From an uncultured Lachnobacterium sp. (lineage in GTDB: Bacteria > Bacillota > Clostridia > Lachnospirales > Lachnospiraceae): 64,000 bases of DNA. Shown here one piece after another: positions 7,658 through 16,558 of this stretch; the stretch's first letter is position 1; every line of letters begins with the position of its first letter. The translations under genes were made by a program, and so were the position numbers. Location of the stretch: the NCBI GenBank assembly GCA_900543445.1, contig UQRC01000007.1, forward strand, positions 20,778-84,777, in the 5' to 3' direction. Below the pieces are notes generated by a model. It searched no databases and was not told the origin of the DNA. It saw only the letters and a program-made list of their open reading frames with translations.

Positions 7658-10600
7658 ATGAATCAAAAATCAGAAGAATATGTTATGAATCAATATGGTA
7701 AGAAATCCACATTCGCAAGCTTTCTTCCAGGTATTGCCGGCGTGAGGGGAATTCCAATCTGGTGCTACTATGTGAACAGAGGTCAGGGTGTGGTCAGCTT
7801 CGGTGTGGACAATAAAGATCACGCGATCATGGAATTCTATCCGGCGCATATTGCTTATCAGAATGTGAAGCGCACCGGTTTCCGTACATTTATCCGGGAG
7901 AACGGACGCACGGTAGAGGCATTTTCGAATGAGGACAATGCGCACAAGATGCAGATTGGCATGAATACGCTTGACATCGAGGAAAATTTAAGTGAACAGC
8001 AGCTTGAGATTCATGTTGCATACTTTACATTGCCGGAGGAGACGGTCGGTGCACTTATGCGTGTGGTCACCGTGACAAACACTTCGGATGAAGAAAAGCA
8101 TTTAGAGATCGTTGACGGTATGCCGGTGCTGATCCCATACGGCGTCGGCATGGACAGCATGAAGAATATGACGCAGACAGCCAAAGCGTGGATGCAGGTA
8201 GAGGATCACGATACAGGTGTTCCTTACTACAGAGTGCGTGCGAGCATGGACGATACCGCAGCGGTATCTGCAATTGAGGGTGGAAACTTCGGAATCGGTG
8301 TGACGGAAAGCGGCGAGCGCCTTACCGCGATCATTGATCCGGACGCTATCTTTGGATATGACAATGCTTTAGAAAAACCGGTCATTTTCCGGGACGGAGG
8401 AATCCCGGCAGTAAAGGCTGAGGAAGAGAATGATTCGAATCTTCTTCCGAGTTGCTTTTTCTTAAAAGAATGCACGTTGCAGGCTGGAGAGAGTACAACA
8501 CTCTACGAGATGATCGGTCAGGTTGAGAACAAAAAGATTCTTGAAAAATTTCTAAACCAGAAGATTGACGGAGCATTCTTTGAAAAGAAGAGGGCGCGTG
8601 CGATCACTCTGGTGGATGAACTGGTGGATGGTATCGCAACTAAGACTGCGGACACGAAATTCGATGCTTACTGCAAATATACGTATATGGACAACATTTT
8701 ACGTGGAGGATTTCCAATCCAGCTTGGACATAACAAGATCTTCTATGTGTATTCAAGAAAACACGGAGATCTTGAGCGCGATTACAATTATTTCTCGATG
8801 CTGCCAGAGTTCTATTCACAGGGCAACGGAAACTTCCGTGATGTGAACCAGAACCGGAGACTGGATACCTTCTTTGCACCATTCGTCGGACGCGAGAATA
8901 TTCACACGTTCTATAGTCTCATGCAGCTTGACGGATACAATCCGCTTGGTGTTGAGAAGCTGACCTATACGGTTTCCGAAGAAAAAGCGCAGATGATCCT
9001 TGAGGATGTGGAAGCGGGTCAAAGAAAGGAACTCATCGATTTTGTGACGAAGCCGTTCACACCGGGAAAATTGTACGAGAAGTTAGCTGATGTTGATGAA
9101 ACGAAGGCTGATAAGTGGTTTGGATCACTGATCGATTTCGCGGACAGTCTGGTCAATGGTAATTTCGGAGAAGGTTATTGGAGCGATCACTGGGATTACA
9201 ATCTGGATCTTGTTGAGGAATACATTAGTGTGTTCCCGGAGAAAGAGAAGGAAATGCTTTATGAACAGGCGTATACATTCTTCCTGTCCCAGATCAATGT
9301 CAACCACCGGTTTAAGCGGTATGCCTTAACGGAAGGCGGCGTACGTCAGTACTATGCTTTGGACGAGAAGAGCCGCCGTAATACGAAAGAAAAACTGGTG
9401 CGTGATAATTTCGGAACCGGTAATGTGATCTATACGACACTGATGGAGAAGCTGCTTCTTCTGTGTGCAACGAAGTTTGCAACACTTGATCCGTACGGAA
9501 TGGGTATTGAGATGGAAGGCGGTAAGCCGGGCTGGTACGATGCGTTAAACGGAATGCCGGGCATGTTCGGCTCCTCTATGGCTGAGACCTATGAACTTCT
9601 TCGTATGCTGGATTATACCATCTGCGCATTGATCAAATATCCGGGTAAAGTCAGTGTGTTAAAGGAACTCGGAAACTTTATCGATGAACTTGCACTCATC
9701 AACCGCCTGGAAGCAGAAAATTTGAAAAACAATGAAGAAGTTATCTCGTTCTGGAACCGTATCAACGATGCAAAAGAGATCTACCGCGACAAAACCTTCT
9801 CCGGTGTGTCCGGGGATGTCAGTGAGTACGGCACAGGAGATCTTGCAGAGATGTTAGAAGGCTGGAAGGAAACCGTGCTTTGCGGTATCGAGAAAGCGCT
9901 TCGCTACGGAAAGGGAATCTGTCCGACATACTTTACTTTCGAGGTCAAGAAATATGAGAAACTGGAGGATGGCATCCGGCCGCTTGCATTTTCCGTACAG
10001 ATGGTACCGTATTTCCTCGAAGGACCGGTACGCTACTTAAAGATGGACTGGGATAAAGATACCAAGCTTGCGCTCTATCACAATGTGAAGAACAGTGATC
10101 TCTATGATACGAAGCTCTCCATGTACAAAGTCAATGCGTCGCTACAGGAGGCCTCTTATGAACTCGGCCGTGCGCGTGCATTCACACCGGGATGGCTGGA
10201 GAATGAGTCGATCTGGCTTCATATGGAATATAAATATCTGTTGGAACTGATCAAATCGGGATTGTATCCGGAATTTGCAGAGGATTTCCACAAGGCGGTC
10301 ATTCCGTTCCTTGACGAGGAGACATACGGAAGAAGTGTGCTTGAGAATTCGTCCTTTATCGCAAGCTCCAAGAATCCGAATAAGAAGATTCACGGCAAAG
10401 GATTTGTTGCAAGACTGAGTGGATCTACAATCGAGTTCATGAACATGTGGAAGATCATGATGTTCGGAAAGCGTCCGTTTGTTGTCTGTGATGGACAGTT
10501 AAACCTTAAGCTGCAGCCGACGATTCCGGCATATCTGATCGGTGATGACAAAGAGGTGTCAGCGATGCTTCTTGGCAAGACCAAAGTGACTTACCATCTT

Positions 10601-10765
10601 GCTGAGAAGAAGGATTACTTCCCGGGAACATACAGGATTACGGAGATGCAACTTGCTTATAAGAACGGAAGCGAGGCTACGGTCAATGCGGATCGGCTTG
10701 GTGAGGAACTTGCCGGTGCAGTCCGGGACGGAGAGGTTTCGAGCATCGTTGTGACAATCGCATAA
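7658..10765 (+). CDS. Long-form GH94 phosphorylase, 1,2-beta-oligoglucan phosphorylase type
   Basis: This 1035-residue cytoplasmic protein opens with the [17 protein letters not shown] and [20 protein letters not shown] segments of the long GH94 subgroup. Another family mark is [11 protein letters not shown]. The catalytic stretch is [20 protein letters not shown] (about residues 622-641), where the Asp in WYDA is the expected general acid. The closest characterised members I know of are 1,2-beta-oligoglucan phosphorylases (about 1,080-1,110 residues). Other specificities in this subgroup cannot be excluded, especially as its neighbours suggest beta-1,3-glucan. The start at 7658 follows AAAGGAGATTATAAA. 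It is 47 bp downstream of the other GH94 gene, so the two are probably one operon. A stem-loop follows at 10772-10847. Confidence 0.72.
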   Translation: MNQKSEEYVMNQYGKKSTFASFLPGIAGVRGIPIWCYYVNRGQGVVSFGVDNKDHAIMEFYPAHIAYQNVKRTGFRTFIRENGRTVEAFSNEDNAHKMQIGMNTLDIEENLSEQQLEIHVAYFTLPEETVGALMRVVTVTNTSDEEKHLEIVDGMPVLIPYGVGMDSMKNMTQTAKAWMQVEDHDTGVPYYRVRASMDDTAAVSAIEGGNFGIGVTESGERLTAIIDPDAIFGYDNALEKPVIFRDGGIPAVKAEEENDSNLLPSCFFLKECTLQAGESTTLYEMIGQVENKKILEKFLNQKIDGAFFEKKRARAITLVDELVDGIATKTADTKFDAYCKYTYMDNILRGGFPIQLGHNKIFYVYSRKHGDLERDYNYFSMLPEFYSQGNGNFRDVNQNRRLDTFFAPFVGRENIHTFYSLMQLDGYNPLGVEKLTYTVSEEKAQMILEDVEAGQRKELIDFVTKPFTPGKLYEKLADVDETKADKWFGSLIDFADSLVNGNFGEGYWSDHWDYNLDLVEEYISVFPEKEKEMLYEQAYTFFLSQINVNHRFKRYALTEGGVRQYYALDEKSRRNTKEKLVRDNFGTGNVIYTTLMEKLLLLCATKFATLDPYGMGIEMEGGKPGWYDALNGMPGMFGSSMAETYELLRMLDYTICALIKYPGKVSVLKELGNFIDELALINRLEAENLKNNEEVISFWNRINDAKEIYRDKTFSGVSGDVSEYGTGDLAEMLEGWKETVLCGIEKALRYGKGICPTYFTFEVKKYEKLEDGIRPLAFSVQMVPYFLEGPVRYLKMDWDKDTKLALYHNVKNSDLYDTKLSMYKVNASLQEASYELGRARAFTPGWLENESIWLHMEYKYLLELIKSGLYPEFAEDFHKAVIPFLDEETYGRSVLENSSFIASSKNPNKKIHGKGFVARLSGSTIEFMNMWKIMMFGKRPFVVCDGQLNLKLQPTIPAYLIGDDKEVSAMLLGKTKVTYHLAEKKDYFPGTYRITEMQLAYKNGSEATVNADRLGEELAGAVRDGEVSSIVVTIA

Positions 10766-10771
10766 TCATGT

Positions 10772-10847
10772 CAGGCATCCGGCTGCATGCAAAATTCCGA
10801 AAATTGTGATCGAAATCGGAAGATTGTCTACTGTCAGCGGATGCCTG
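10772..10847 (+). terminator. Stem-loop after the GH94 operon, possible terminator
   Basis: CAGGCATCCG (10772-10781) pairs with CGGATGCCTG (10838-10847) around a long loop that holds a second small pairing (CCGA/TCGG). There is no T run, so it may instead protect the 3' end of the mRNA. Confidence 0.4.
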
Positions 10848-10878
10848 AATTTGTACAATAAAACCATATAAATATAGG

Positions 10879-11418
10879 TGATCGCGAAACGTCTGTGGCG
10901 GCGGTATCCGGCGGGGCGGGACTCTGCGGCTGGCTCCTATAAGGACACTAGTTATCCAAAATTACGAATTTGCAGAAAATCTCTGCTGGGCTCTTTCGAT
11001 GATTTGTTGTCCGCTCAAGCTTAGACAGTGGCGGCTGCGTGTTCGCCCCGGAAAAGAATGCGTCCGAGAAAATTCGTGTCTGCCTTAATGGGCGTTCGAA
11101 GAAAACGTGTCGCCGCAGGGCAACTGTTTGTGAGCAACACTGTATAGTGGTGTTCCAACAGACACGAAGCGAGTTTTGCACAAGGCGGCTCATATCGACT
11201 TTCTGAGGACGCCCATTTAGGCAGGCTAGAATTTTTGAGCGCATCTTTTTGGGGTGGACACGCAACCGCCGTAGTCGAAGCGTTGCTCGGACACAAAAAT
11301 TGAGCCCAGCCATGATTTTCGCAAATTCAGCAATTTTGTCTAAAATCGTGATCCTCATAGGAGCCAGCCGCAGAGTTCCGCCCCGCCGGATACCGCCGCC
11401 ACAGACGTTTCGCGATCA
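10879..11418 (+). repeat. Long-hairpin intergenic element, copy 2
   Basis: A 540-bp element of the same family as 566-1105, in the same orientation, between co-directional GH94 and GH30 genes (gap 10766-11441). Outer arms: TGATCGCGAAACGTCTGTGG at the left and its complement at the right end (11353-11418). The arm sequence (GGCGGTATCCGGCGGGGCGG) is unlike copy 1 or copy 3 yet pairs almost perfectly within this copy. The core is 10945-11352 (408 bp) and starts ACACTAGTTATCC. The apical domain is identical to copy 1 apart from a few bases. The right arm ends 11 bases before the ribosome binding site of the GH30 gene. Confidence 0.9.
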
Positions 11419-11441
11419 GCGGGTTTATAAGGAGGTATTAT

Positions 11442-12791
11442 ATGAAGAATATTAAGAAAATTGTAACATGTGAAGCCGAGAATCTTCTCTGGCAGGAAAG
11501 TAACATTGCGCCGAAGGAGCAGGAAGACTGCATGCACGTCATCAACGTGTATCCACAGGTAAAGTACCAGGCAATCGATGGATTTGGCGGTGCATTCACA
11601 GAGGCGAGCGCACATAACTATATGGCGATGAGCGAGGCGAAGAAAGCCGAGATGATCGAGGCATACTTCGGAGAGGATGGACTGAAGTACAACATTGGTC
11701 GTGTACATATGAACAGTTGCGACTTCGGCTTGGGCAATTATACGTATATCGAAGACAAAGATAGCGAACTTAAGACATTCAGTGTTGAACACGACGAGGC
11801 AGAGATCCTTCCGCTTCTGCGCGATGCGATCGCAAAACATAACCTTGTAGCATCCGATTCCATGACATTTTTGATGTCCCCATGGTCTCCGCCTGCATTC
11901 ATGAAGACGAATGGTGATATGAACCACGGTGGACAGCTTAAGAAAGAGTATGATCAGGCATGGGCAGACTATTATGTGAAGTTCATTCAGGCATACCGGG
12001 AAAAAGGCATACAGATTGATGCACTTACGATCCAGAATGAGCCTGCAGCAGTGCAGACCTGGGATTCCTGTATCTACAGTGCTTCTGAGGAAGCAGCATT
12101 CGTTGCGGATTATCTCGGACCGACCTTAAAAGAAGCCGGACTTGGCGATATTGCCATCTTTATCTGGGATCACAACAAAGATATTCTTTTCGACCGCGTG
12201 GAAGAATCAATGGCAAACGAGAAAGCAAGAGAATATATTGACGGTGTAGCAATCCACTGGTACACCGGAGACCATTTCGAGGCAATCGATATGGTAAAAA
12301 AAGAATACCCGGAATTAAAAGTAATCTTCTCGGAGGGCTGTGTGGAGTATTCACGTTTTGCAGATACGAGAGAAACCTATAAAGCAGAGATGTATGCACA
12401 CGATATCTTAGGAAACTTAGCTTCCGGTATCACCACGTATTTTGACTGGAATCTGTTCCTTGATACCAAGGGTGGTCCGAACCATGTCGGTAACTTCTGT
12501 GCAGCTCCGATCATGTGCGATCCGGAAAACGATACGTTTGAAAAACGCCTGACCTACTATTATATCGGTCAGTTCAGCCGCTATATCGAAAAAGGTGCGG
12601 TACATATCGCAACAACCCGCTATACATCGGATGTGGAAACAGTCGGATTCTTAAATCCTGACGGAAGCCGCGTGACCGTTGTGCTCAACCGGAGCGAAAA
12701 AGATGTGGAGATCACGCTGATTGAGGGCGGTGTAGGCGTCAATGAGCAGGTGAAGTCACATAGTATCACAACTTATATTTTTGAAGACTAA
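11442..12791 (+). CDS. GH30-family glucan hydrolase (glucosylceramidase-like)
   Basis: The 449-residue protein has no signal peptide. It starts MKNIKKIVTCEAENLLWQE and soon shows the GH30 hallmark QAIDGFGGAFTEASAHNY. The catalytic acid/base is the Glu in LTIQNEPAAVQTWDSC (about residue 202). The nucleophile is the Glu in VIFSEGCVEYS (about residue 298). SPWSPPAFMKTNGDMNHGG is another family signature. GH30 includes beta-1,6-glucanases, beta-glucosidases and glucosylceramidases. With laminaribiose phosphorylase and laminarinase genes nearby, removal of beta-1,6 branches from laminarin-type glucan is the likely role, but that is inference. The lack of a signal implies action on imported oligosaccharides. 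An AAGGAGG site precedes the ATG. Confidence 0.85.
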   Translation: MKNIKKIVTCEAENLLWQESNIAPKEQEDCMHVINVYPQVKYQAIDGFGGAFTEASAHNYMAMSEAKKAEMIEAYFGEDGLKYNIGRVHMNSCDFGLGNYTYIEDKDSELKTFSVEHDEAEILPLLRDAIAKHNLVASDSMTFLMSPWSPPAFMKTNGDMNHGGQLKKEYDQAWADYYVKFIQAYREKGIQIDALTIQNEPAAVQTWDSCIYSASEEAAFVADYLGPTLKEAGLGDIAIFIWDHNKDILFDRVEESMANEKAREYIDGVAIHWYTGDHFEAIDMVKKEYPELKVIFSEGCVEYSRFADTRETYKAEMYAHDILGNLASGITTYFDWNLFLDTKGGPNHVGNFCAAPIMCDPENDTFEKRLTYYYIGQFSRYIEKGAVHIATTRYTSDVETVGFLNPDGSRVTVVLNRSEKDVEITLIEGGVGVNEQVKSHSITTYIFED

Positions 12792-12835
12792 AAAAATGAC
12801 ACCTTTTTAAAAATCGATGCATTTTTTATAAAAAG

Positions 12836-12892
12836 ATATCCTCCTATAATATGATTATCAACAATAAGTGTTGGAACATAAAAGGAGGATAT
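12836..12892 (+). promoter_or_regulatory. Inverted repeat covering the ribosome binding site of the transporter operon
   Basis: ATATCCTCCT (12836-12845) is a perfect 10-bp complement of AGGAGGATAT (12883-12892), the ribosome binding site of the solute-binding gene at 12897. A TATAAT (12845-12850) overlaps the left arm. If transcription starts upstream, the site could be hidden in a hairpin; if TATAAT is the -10, the left arm is not transcribed. Confidence 0.4.
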
Positions 12893-12896
12893 TTTT

Positions 12897-14291
12897 ATGA
12901 ATTGGAAGAAAGTTGTATCAGTATTACTGATCGGAACCATGGCATTCTCTATGATGGCATGTGGTGGCAAAGACGACAGCTCAAACAGTGCTTCAAACAA
13001 CAGCAGCACACAGGGCGGGGCAGAAGAGACAAAGCTTGATGACAAGCTTGTCGTATGGACACTTGCAAATGACCTTGTTGACTTCGGTAAGAAGTTCCAG
13101 GAAGAGACAGGCGTTGAGGTTGATACTGTAGTTATCGAGCCTGCAGATTATCCGACAAAGGTTCAGACAGCATTACTTGCTGGCGAGTCAGAGCCTGATA
13201 TCATTGTTGGTGAGCCACAGATGCTCGAAGATTTCTACGATGCAGGATTCTTCGCAAACTTAGATGATTTCGGAGCACAGGATTACGCAGATCAGATCGT
13301 TGACTACGTATGGCAGGTTGGACAGGATGCAGACGGTATCCAGAGAGCAATCTCTTACCAGATCACTCCTGCAGGTTTCTACTATCGTAGAGATATCGCT
13401 AAGGAAGTATTCGGAACTGATGATCCGGACGAAGTAGGAAAGTTATTCTCAAGCTATGACAAGATTCTTGAGACAGCTCAGACATTAAAGGATGCAGGAT
13501 ACAGAATCTTCGCTTCTGACGCTGAGTTAAACTTCTTCTCAGGTGACAGTGCCTGGGTAGTTGATGGAAAGCTTAATGTAGATCAGGCCAGATATGATTA
13601 CATGGATCTGTGTGTAGATTTATACCAGAAGGATCTTACCGCATATGCAAACCAGTGGTCAACACCTTGGTATCAGGCTATGGCTGGCGAGGTACCGATC
13701 CTTTCCGCTGATATTCAGAACTACGCAGATGATTCCGTAAACGTTTGGGATGCTACACAGTTCGAAGAGTCTACGAAGGACATGGACAAGACAACCGTAT
13801 TCTCATTTGGTCTCCCTGCATGGGGCGTATTAACCATGAGAGATAACGTAGGTGAGACATCTGGTAAGTGGGGCGTTTGTGCTGGACCTTCTTATGGATT
13901 CTCCGGTGGTACATACATTGGTATTTCTTCACAGTCTAAGAGACAGCAGACAGCTTGGGAGTTCGTTAAGTTCTGTACATTAAACGAGGATACCGCTGAC
14001 TGGTGGATCGATTTCTCACAGGGAGATACTGTATCTCTTAAGTCTGCAATCGAGAAGCACAAAGATGACGAGAACGAGATCTACGGTGGTGAGAAGCTTT
14101 ACTCATTCTGGTTAGAGCAGGCAGAAGGCATTGATTACTCTATCGTAACTCGTTACGACAAGGCAATCGGCGATGCCTGGGGCGAGGCAATCTCAGCTGT
14201 TAAGACAGGTCAGAAGACAAAGGATGAGGCTGTAAACGAGTTCTATGACAAGGTAGCAGCTACCTATCCTGATATTGAGATCGATCGCTAG
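12897..14291 (+). CDS. CUT1 ABC transporter sugar-binding lipoprotein
   Basis: This 464-residue extracellular solute-binding protein (family 1) carries a lipoprotein signal, MNWKKVVSVLLIGTMAFSMM, with the lipidated Cys at residue 22 (MMACGG). A Ser/Asn-rich linker follows (about residues 28-45). The mature fold begins LDDKLVVWTLANDLVDFGKK and contains QTALLAGESEPDIIVGEPQ, typical of oligosaccharide receptors. It captures an oligosaccharide outside the membrane and delivers it to the permeases at 14542 and 15477. Codon use is biased, suggesting high expression. A structured 180-nt stretch separates it from the permease genes, so the receptor may be made in excess. Position after GH94 and GH30 genes suggests a beta-glucooligosaccharide ligand. 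Confidence 0.9.
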   Translation: MNWKKVVSVLLIGTMAFSMMACGGKDDSSNSASNNSSTQGGAEETKLDDKLVVWTLANDLVDFGKKFQEETGVEVDTVVIEPADYPTKVQTALLAGESEPDIIVGEPQMLEDFYDAGFFANLDDFGAQDYADQIVDYVWQVGQDADGIQRAISYQITPAGFYYRRDIAKEVFGTDDPDEVGKLFSSYDKILETAQTLKDAGYRIFASDAELNFFSGDSAWVVDGKLNVDQARYDYMDLCVDLYQKDLTAYANQWSTPWYQAMAGEVPILSADIQNYADDSVNVWDATQFEESTKDMDKTTVFSFGLPAWGVLTMRDNVGETSGKWGVCAGPSYGFSGGTYIGISSQSKRQQTAWEFVKFCTLNEDTADWWIDFSQGDTVSLKSAIEKHKDDENEIYGGEKLYSFWLEQAEGIDYSIVTRYDKAIGDAWGEAISAVKTGQKTKDEAVNEFYDKVAATYPDIEIDR

Positions 14292-14320
14292 AAATCAGAT
14301 GTGAAATAACATATAAAATA

Positions 14321-14499
14321 AGAGTAACTATTCAGTTCCTACGAGAAAAACAAAGAAGATTTGTCGTGCTTGCACGTAAAAATCAGATTTGTTTTTTCTC
14401 GTGGTGACTCGGATAGAGTCACCGCCCCATATATGAGCAAAATTAGTTGCGTAGCAACGGGAAAGCACGAGTCTCGTGCGGTTTTGTGAATGTATGGGG
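14321..14499 (+). ncRNA. Structured RNA segment between receptor and permease genes
   Basis: Three consecutive structures fill the 250-base gap. First, ACGAGAAAAA-CAAA (from 14341) pairs with TTTG-TTTTTTCTCGT (to 14402), with an inner CGTGC-TT-GCACG tip. Second, GGTGACTC/GAGTCACC (14403-14423). Third, CCCCATA (14425-14431) pairs with TATGGGG (14493-14499) and encloses hairpins GTTGC/GCAAC and GCACGAG/CTCGTGC, a three-way junction. The leading motif AGAGTAACTATTCAG (14321-14335) recurs at 18677. It could limit read-through or stabilise the receptor mRNA, or be an independent RNA. Confidence 0.6.
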
Positions 14500-14541
14500 G
14501 AATTGAAATCAAATGGCAGCATATAGTGGGGAGATGAACCT

Positions 14542-15471
14542 ATGGGCAAGAAAAAAAAGAGTGGACTCAAAACCTACGATAATATGGGATATTTATTTGT
14601 ACTTCCATTCGTTGTCGTATTTTTGATCTTCAGCGTTTACCCGGTATTCAGAACACTTTATTTGAGTTTTACCAACGCCAAGATTGCTGGTGTCGGTGAG
14701 ATGAAGTGGATCTGGTTTGACAACTATAAGCGAGTTTTTACTGACAAGTTTTTCTGGAGAGGCTTATGGAACACCGTAAGAATCTGGGCAGTAAATATTG
14801 TGTTACAGTTAGGACTTGCGTTCTTACTTACAATCGTATTCAGTGATATTAAATACAAGATCAAGGGACTTGGCATTTTCCGTGTAATCTATTATCTGCC
14901 AAACCTGATCGCCGCAACTTCAATCGCATTCTTATTCAATACGTTACTTGATTGGAGATTCGGTACTTTTAATCAGATTATTTCCGGAATCTATAAGATT
15001 TTCGGTGCAAGATATAACCCGATCGACTGGATCGGATCGCCGAACACTGCAGGATACACGATCGCAGTAATCTCTGCATGGATGTGGTTCGGTAACTCCT
15101 TTATCATGTTGATGGCCGGTGTGCAGGGTATTTCAAAGGATTATTTCGAGGCTGCCGCAATTGACGGTGCCGGAAGATGGACTGTATTTGGAAAAATCAC
15201 ATTACCGCTTCTGAAACCAATGTTAATGTATGTAGCGATCACCTCACTGATCGGTGGTCTGCAGATGTTCGATCTGCCATACCTGATGTCAAGCACATCC
15301 GGTGCTGCATACAACTCCGTATACACAGCGGTTATGTATCTGTATAAATTTGGATTTACAACTGGAACAACACAGACCGGTTATGCTTCTGCAATCGCGT
15401 ATGTAATCTTCCTGATCGTTTTGGCTGTATCCATTGTTCAGCTCAAAGTGTTTAACAGAAAGGAGGACTAG
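14542..15471 (+). CDS. CUT1 ABC transporter permease, MsmF/MalF type
   Basis: This 309-residue inner-membrane protein has six predicted helices, the first at about residues 14-36 (MGYLFVLPFVVVFLIFSVYP). It carries the ATPase-docking EAA loop, EAAAIDGAGRWTVFGKITLP (about residues 205-225). It forms a heterodimer with the next gene product to move a sugar across the membrane. No cognate ATPase is encoded nearby, as is common in Firmicutes where one MsmK-type ATPase serves many CUT1 systems. The gene is 6 bp from the next permease gene. Confidence 0.92.
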   Translation: MGKKKKSGLKTYDNMGYLFVLPFVVVFLIFSVYPVFRTLYLSFTNAKIAGVGEMKWIWFDNYKRVFTDKFFWRGLWNTVRIWAVNIVLQLGLAFLLTIVFSDIKYKIKGLGIFRVIYYLPNLIAATSIAFLFNTLLDWRFGTFNQIISGIYKIFGARYNPIDWIGSPNTAGYTIAVISAWMWFGNSFIMLMAGVQGISKDYFEAAAIDGAGRWTVFGKITLPLLKPMLMYVAITSLIGGLQMFDLPYLMSSTSGAAYNSVYTAVMYLYKFGFTTGTTQTGYASAIAYVIFLIVLAVSIVQLKVFNRKED

Positions 15472-15476
15472 GAAGT

Positions 15477-16313
15477 ATGAATGGTGTTGGTTATAAGATT
15501 AAAAAAGGAATCCTTTACTTCCTTTTGATCCTGCTTGCAGCAGCTTGTCTGTTCCCGTTTTTGCTCATGATGGTCAATGCGACCCGAAGTGGAAGCGAAA
15601 TTGTTACATCGTTTACATTGATTCCAAGTACACATACCAGGGAAAACTGGGAACAGGTATTTAAATACTTCAACCTCTTCAAGGGTATGTGGAACAGTGT
15701 AAAAGTTGCAGTCCCTGCAACACTTTTAACTGCATATTTTTCAGCCCTTACTGCTTATGCACTTGCAATGTATAAGTTCAAGGGAAGCAACGTAATATTT
15801 GCAGTCATCCTGATATTTATGATGATCCCTGGACAGTTAAGTCTGATCGGATTCTACAACTTATGTACAAAGCTGCACTTGGTTAATACCTACATTCCTC
15901 TTATTATTCCGGCGATTGCAGCACCCGGAACCGTATTCTTCTTAAGGCAGTATGTCATGTCGGTTATGCCGCCATCTCTGATCGAGGCCGCAAGAATTGA
16001 CGGAGCAAGAGAGTTGTACATATTCCACAGAATCGCAATTCCGATCATGTCACCAGGTATTGCGACTATGTCGATCATGGGATTCATTGGAAACTGGAAT
16101 GCATACTTAATGCCAATGATCATCTTAAATAAGAATGAGAAGTTTACCTTACCGGTTATGATGGCAACACTTCGTTCCTCAACCGATATTACAGCAAATC
16201 AGGGAGCTATCTACTTAGCAGTAGCAATCTCGGTTATTCCGATCCTCCTTGTGTTTGCATTCTTCTCAAAATACATCATCAGCAGTATTGCTGCCGGTGC
16301 TGTCAAAGAGTAA
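15477..16313 (+). CDS. CUT1 ABC transporter permease, MsmG/MalG type
   Basis: This 278-residue membrane protein has helices from about residue 8 (GILYFLLILLAAACLFPFLL). The EAA loop is EAARIDGARELYIFHRIAIP (about residues 168-187). The MVNATRSGSEI segment after helix 1 is typical of MalG-type partners. Its AAAGGAGG site lies inside the last codons of the preceding permease gene, so the two are translationally linked. A strong terminator follows at 16376-16414 and closes the transporter operon. Confidence 0.92.
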   Translation: MNGVGYKIKKGILYFLLILLAAACLFPFLLMMVNATRSGSEIVTSFTLIPSTHTRENWEQVFKYFNLFKGMWNSVKVAVPATLLTAYFSALTAYALAMYKFKGSNVIFAVILIFMMIPGQLSLIGFYNLCTKLHLVNTYIPLIIPAIAAPGTVFFLRQYVMSVMPPSLIEAARIDGARELYIFHRIAIPIMSPGIATMSIMGFIGNWNAYLMPMIILNKNEKFTLPVMMATLRSSTDITANQGAIYLAVAISVIPILLVFAFFSKYIISSIAAGAVKE

Positions 16314-16375
16314 CATAGTTACTTTTTCATATTTCTCCCCCCTTATAAAAGGATTTTGCTTTGCAAAGTCTACCG

Positions 16376-16414
16376 TCTGGGTCTGATTCGAAGGAATCAG
16401 ACCCAGATTTTTTT
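16376..16414 (+). terminator. Rho-independent terminator of the first transporter operon
   Basis: TCTGGGTCTGATTC pairs with GAATCAGACCCAGA around GAAG, followed by seven T residues. Confidence 0.92.
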
Positions 16415-16558
16415 GCTAAAAAAAAGACACCCGAATAAAATTAAGGTACATTCATTTCACTATGTGATTTTATATAATAAGGTTGTGAGAGTGACAATGT
16501 CAGCCCATTTGCTGAAGGCAAATTTTGCATGGCTGATGTTCAAAAGGGGGACATGGGT

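Noticed and set aside
16473..16478. TATAAT upstream of the chemoreceptor gene
   Set aside because: The -35 position reads ATTCAT-like sequence and no sigma-D motif is present, so a promoter cannot be claimed.
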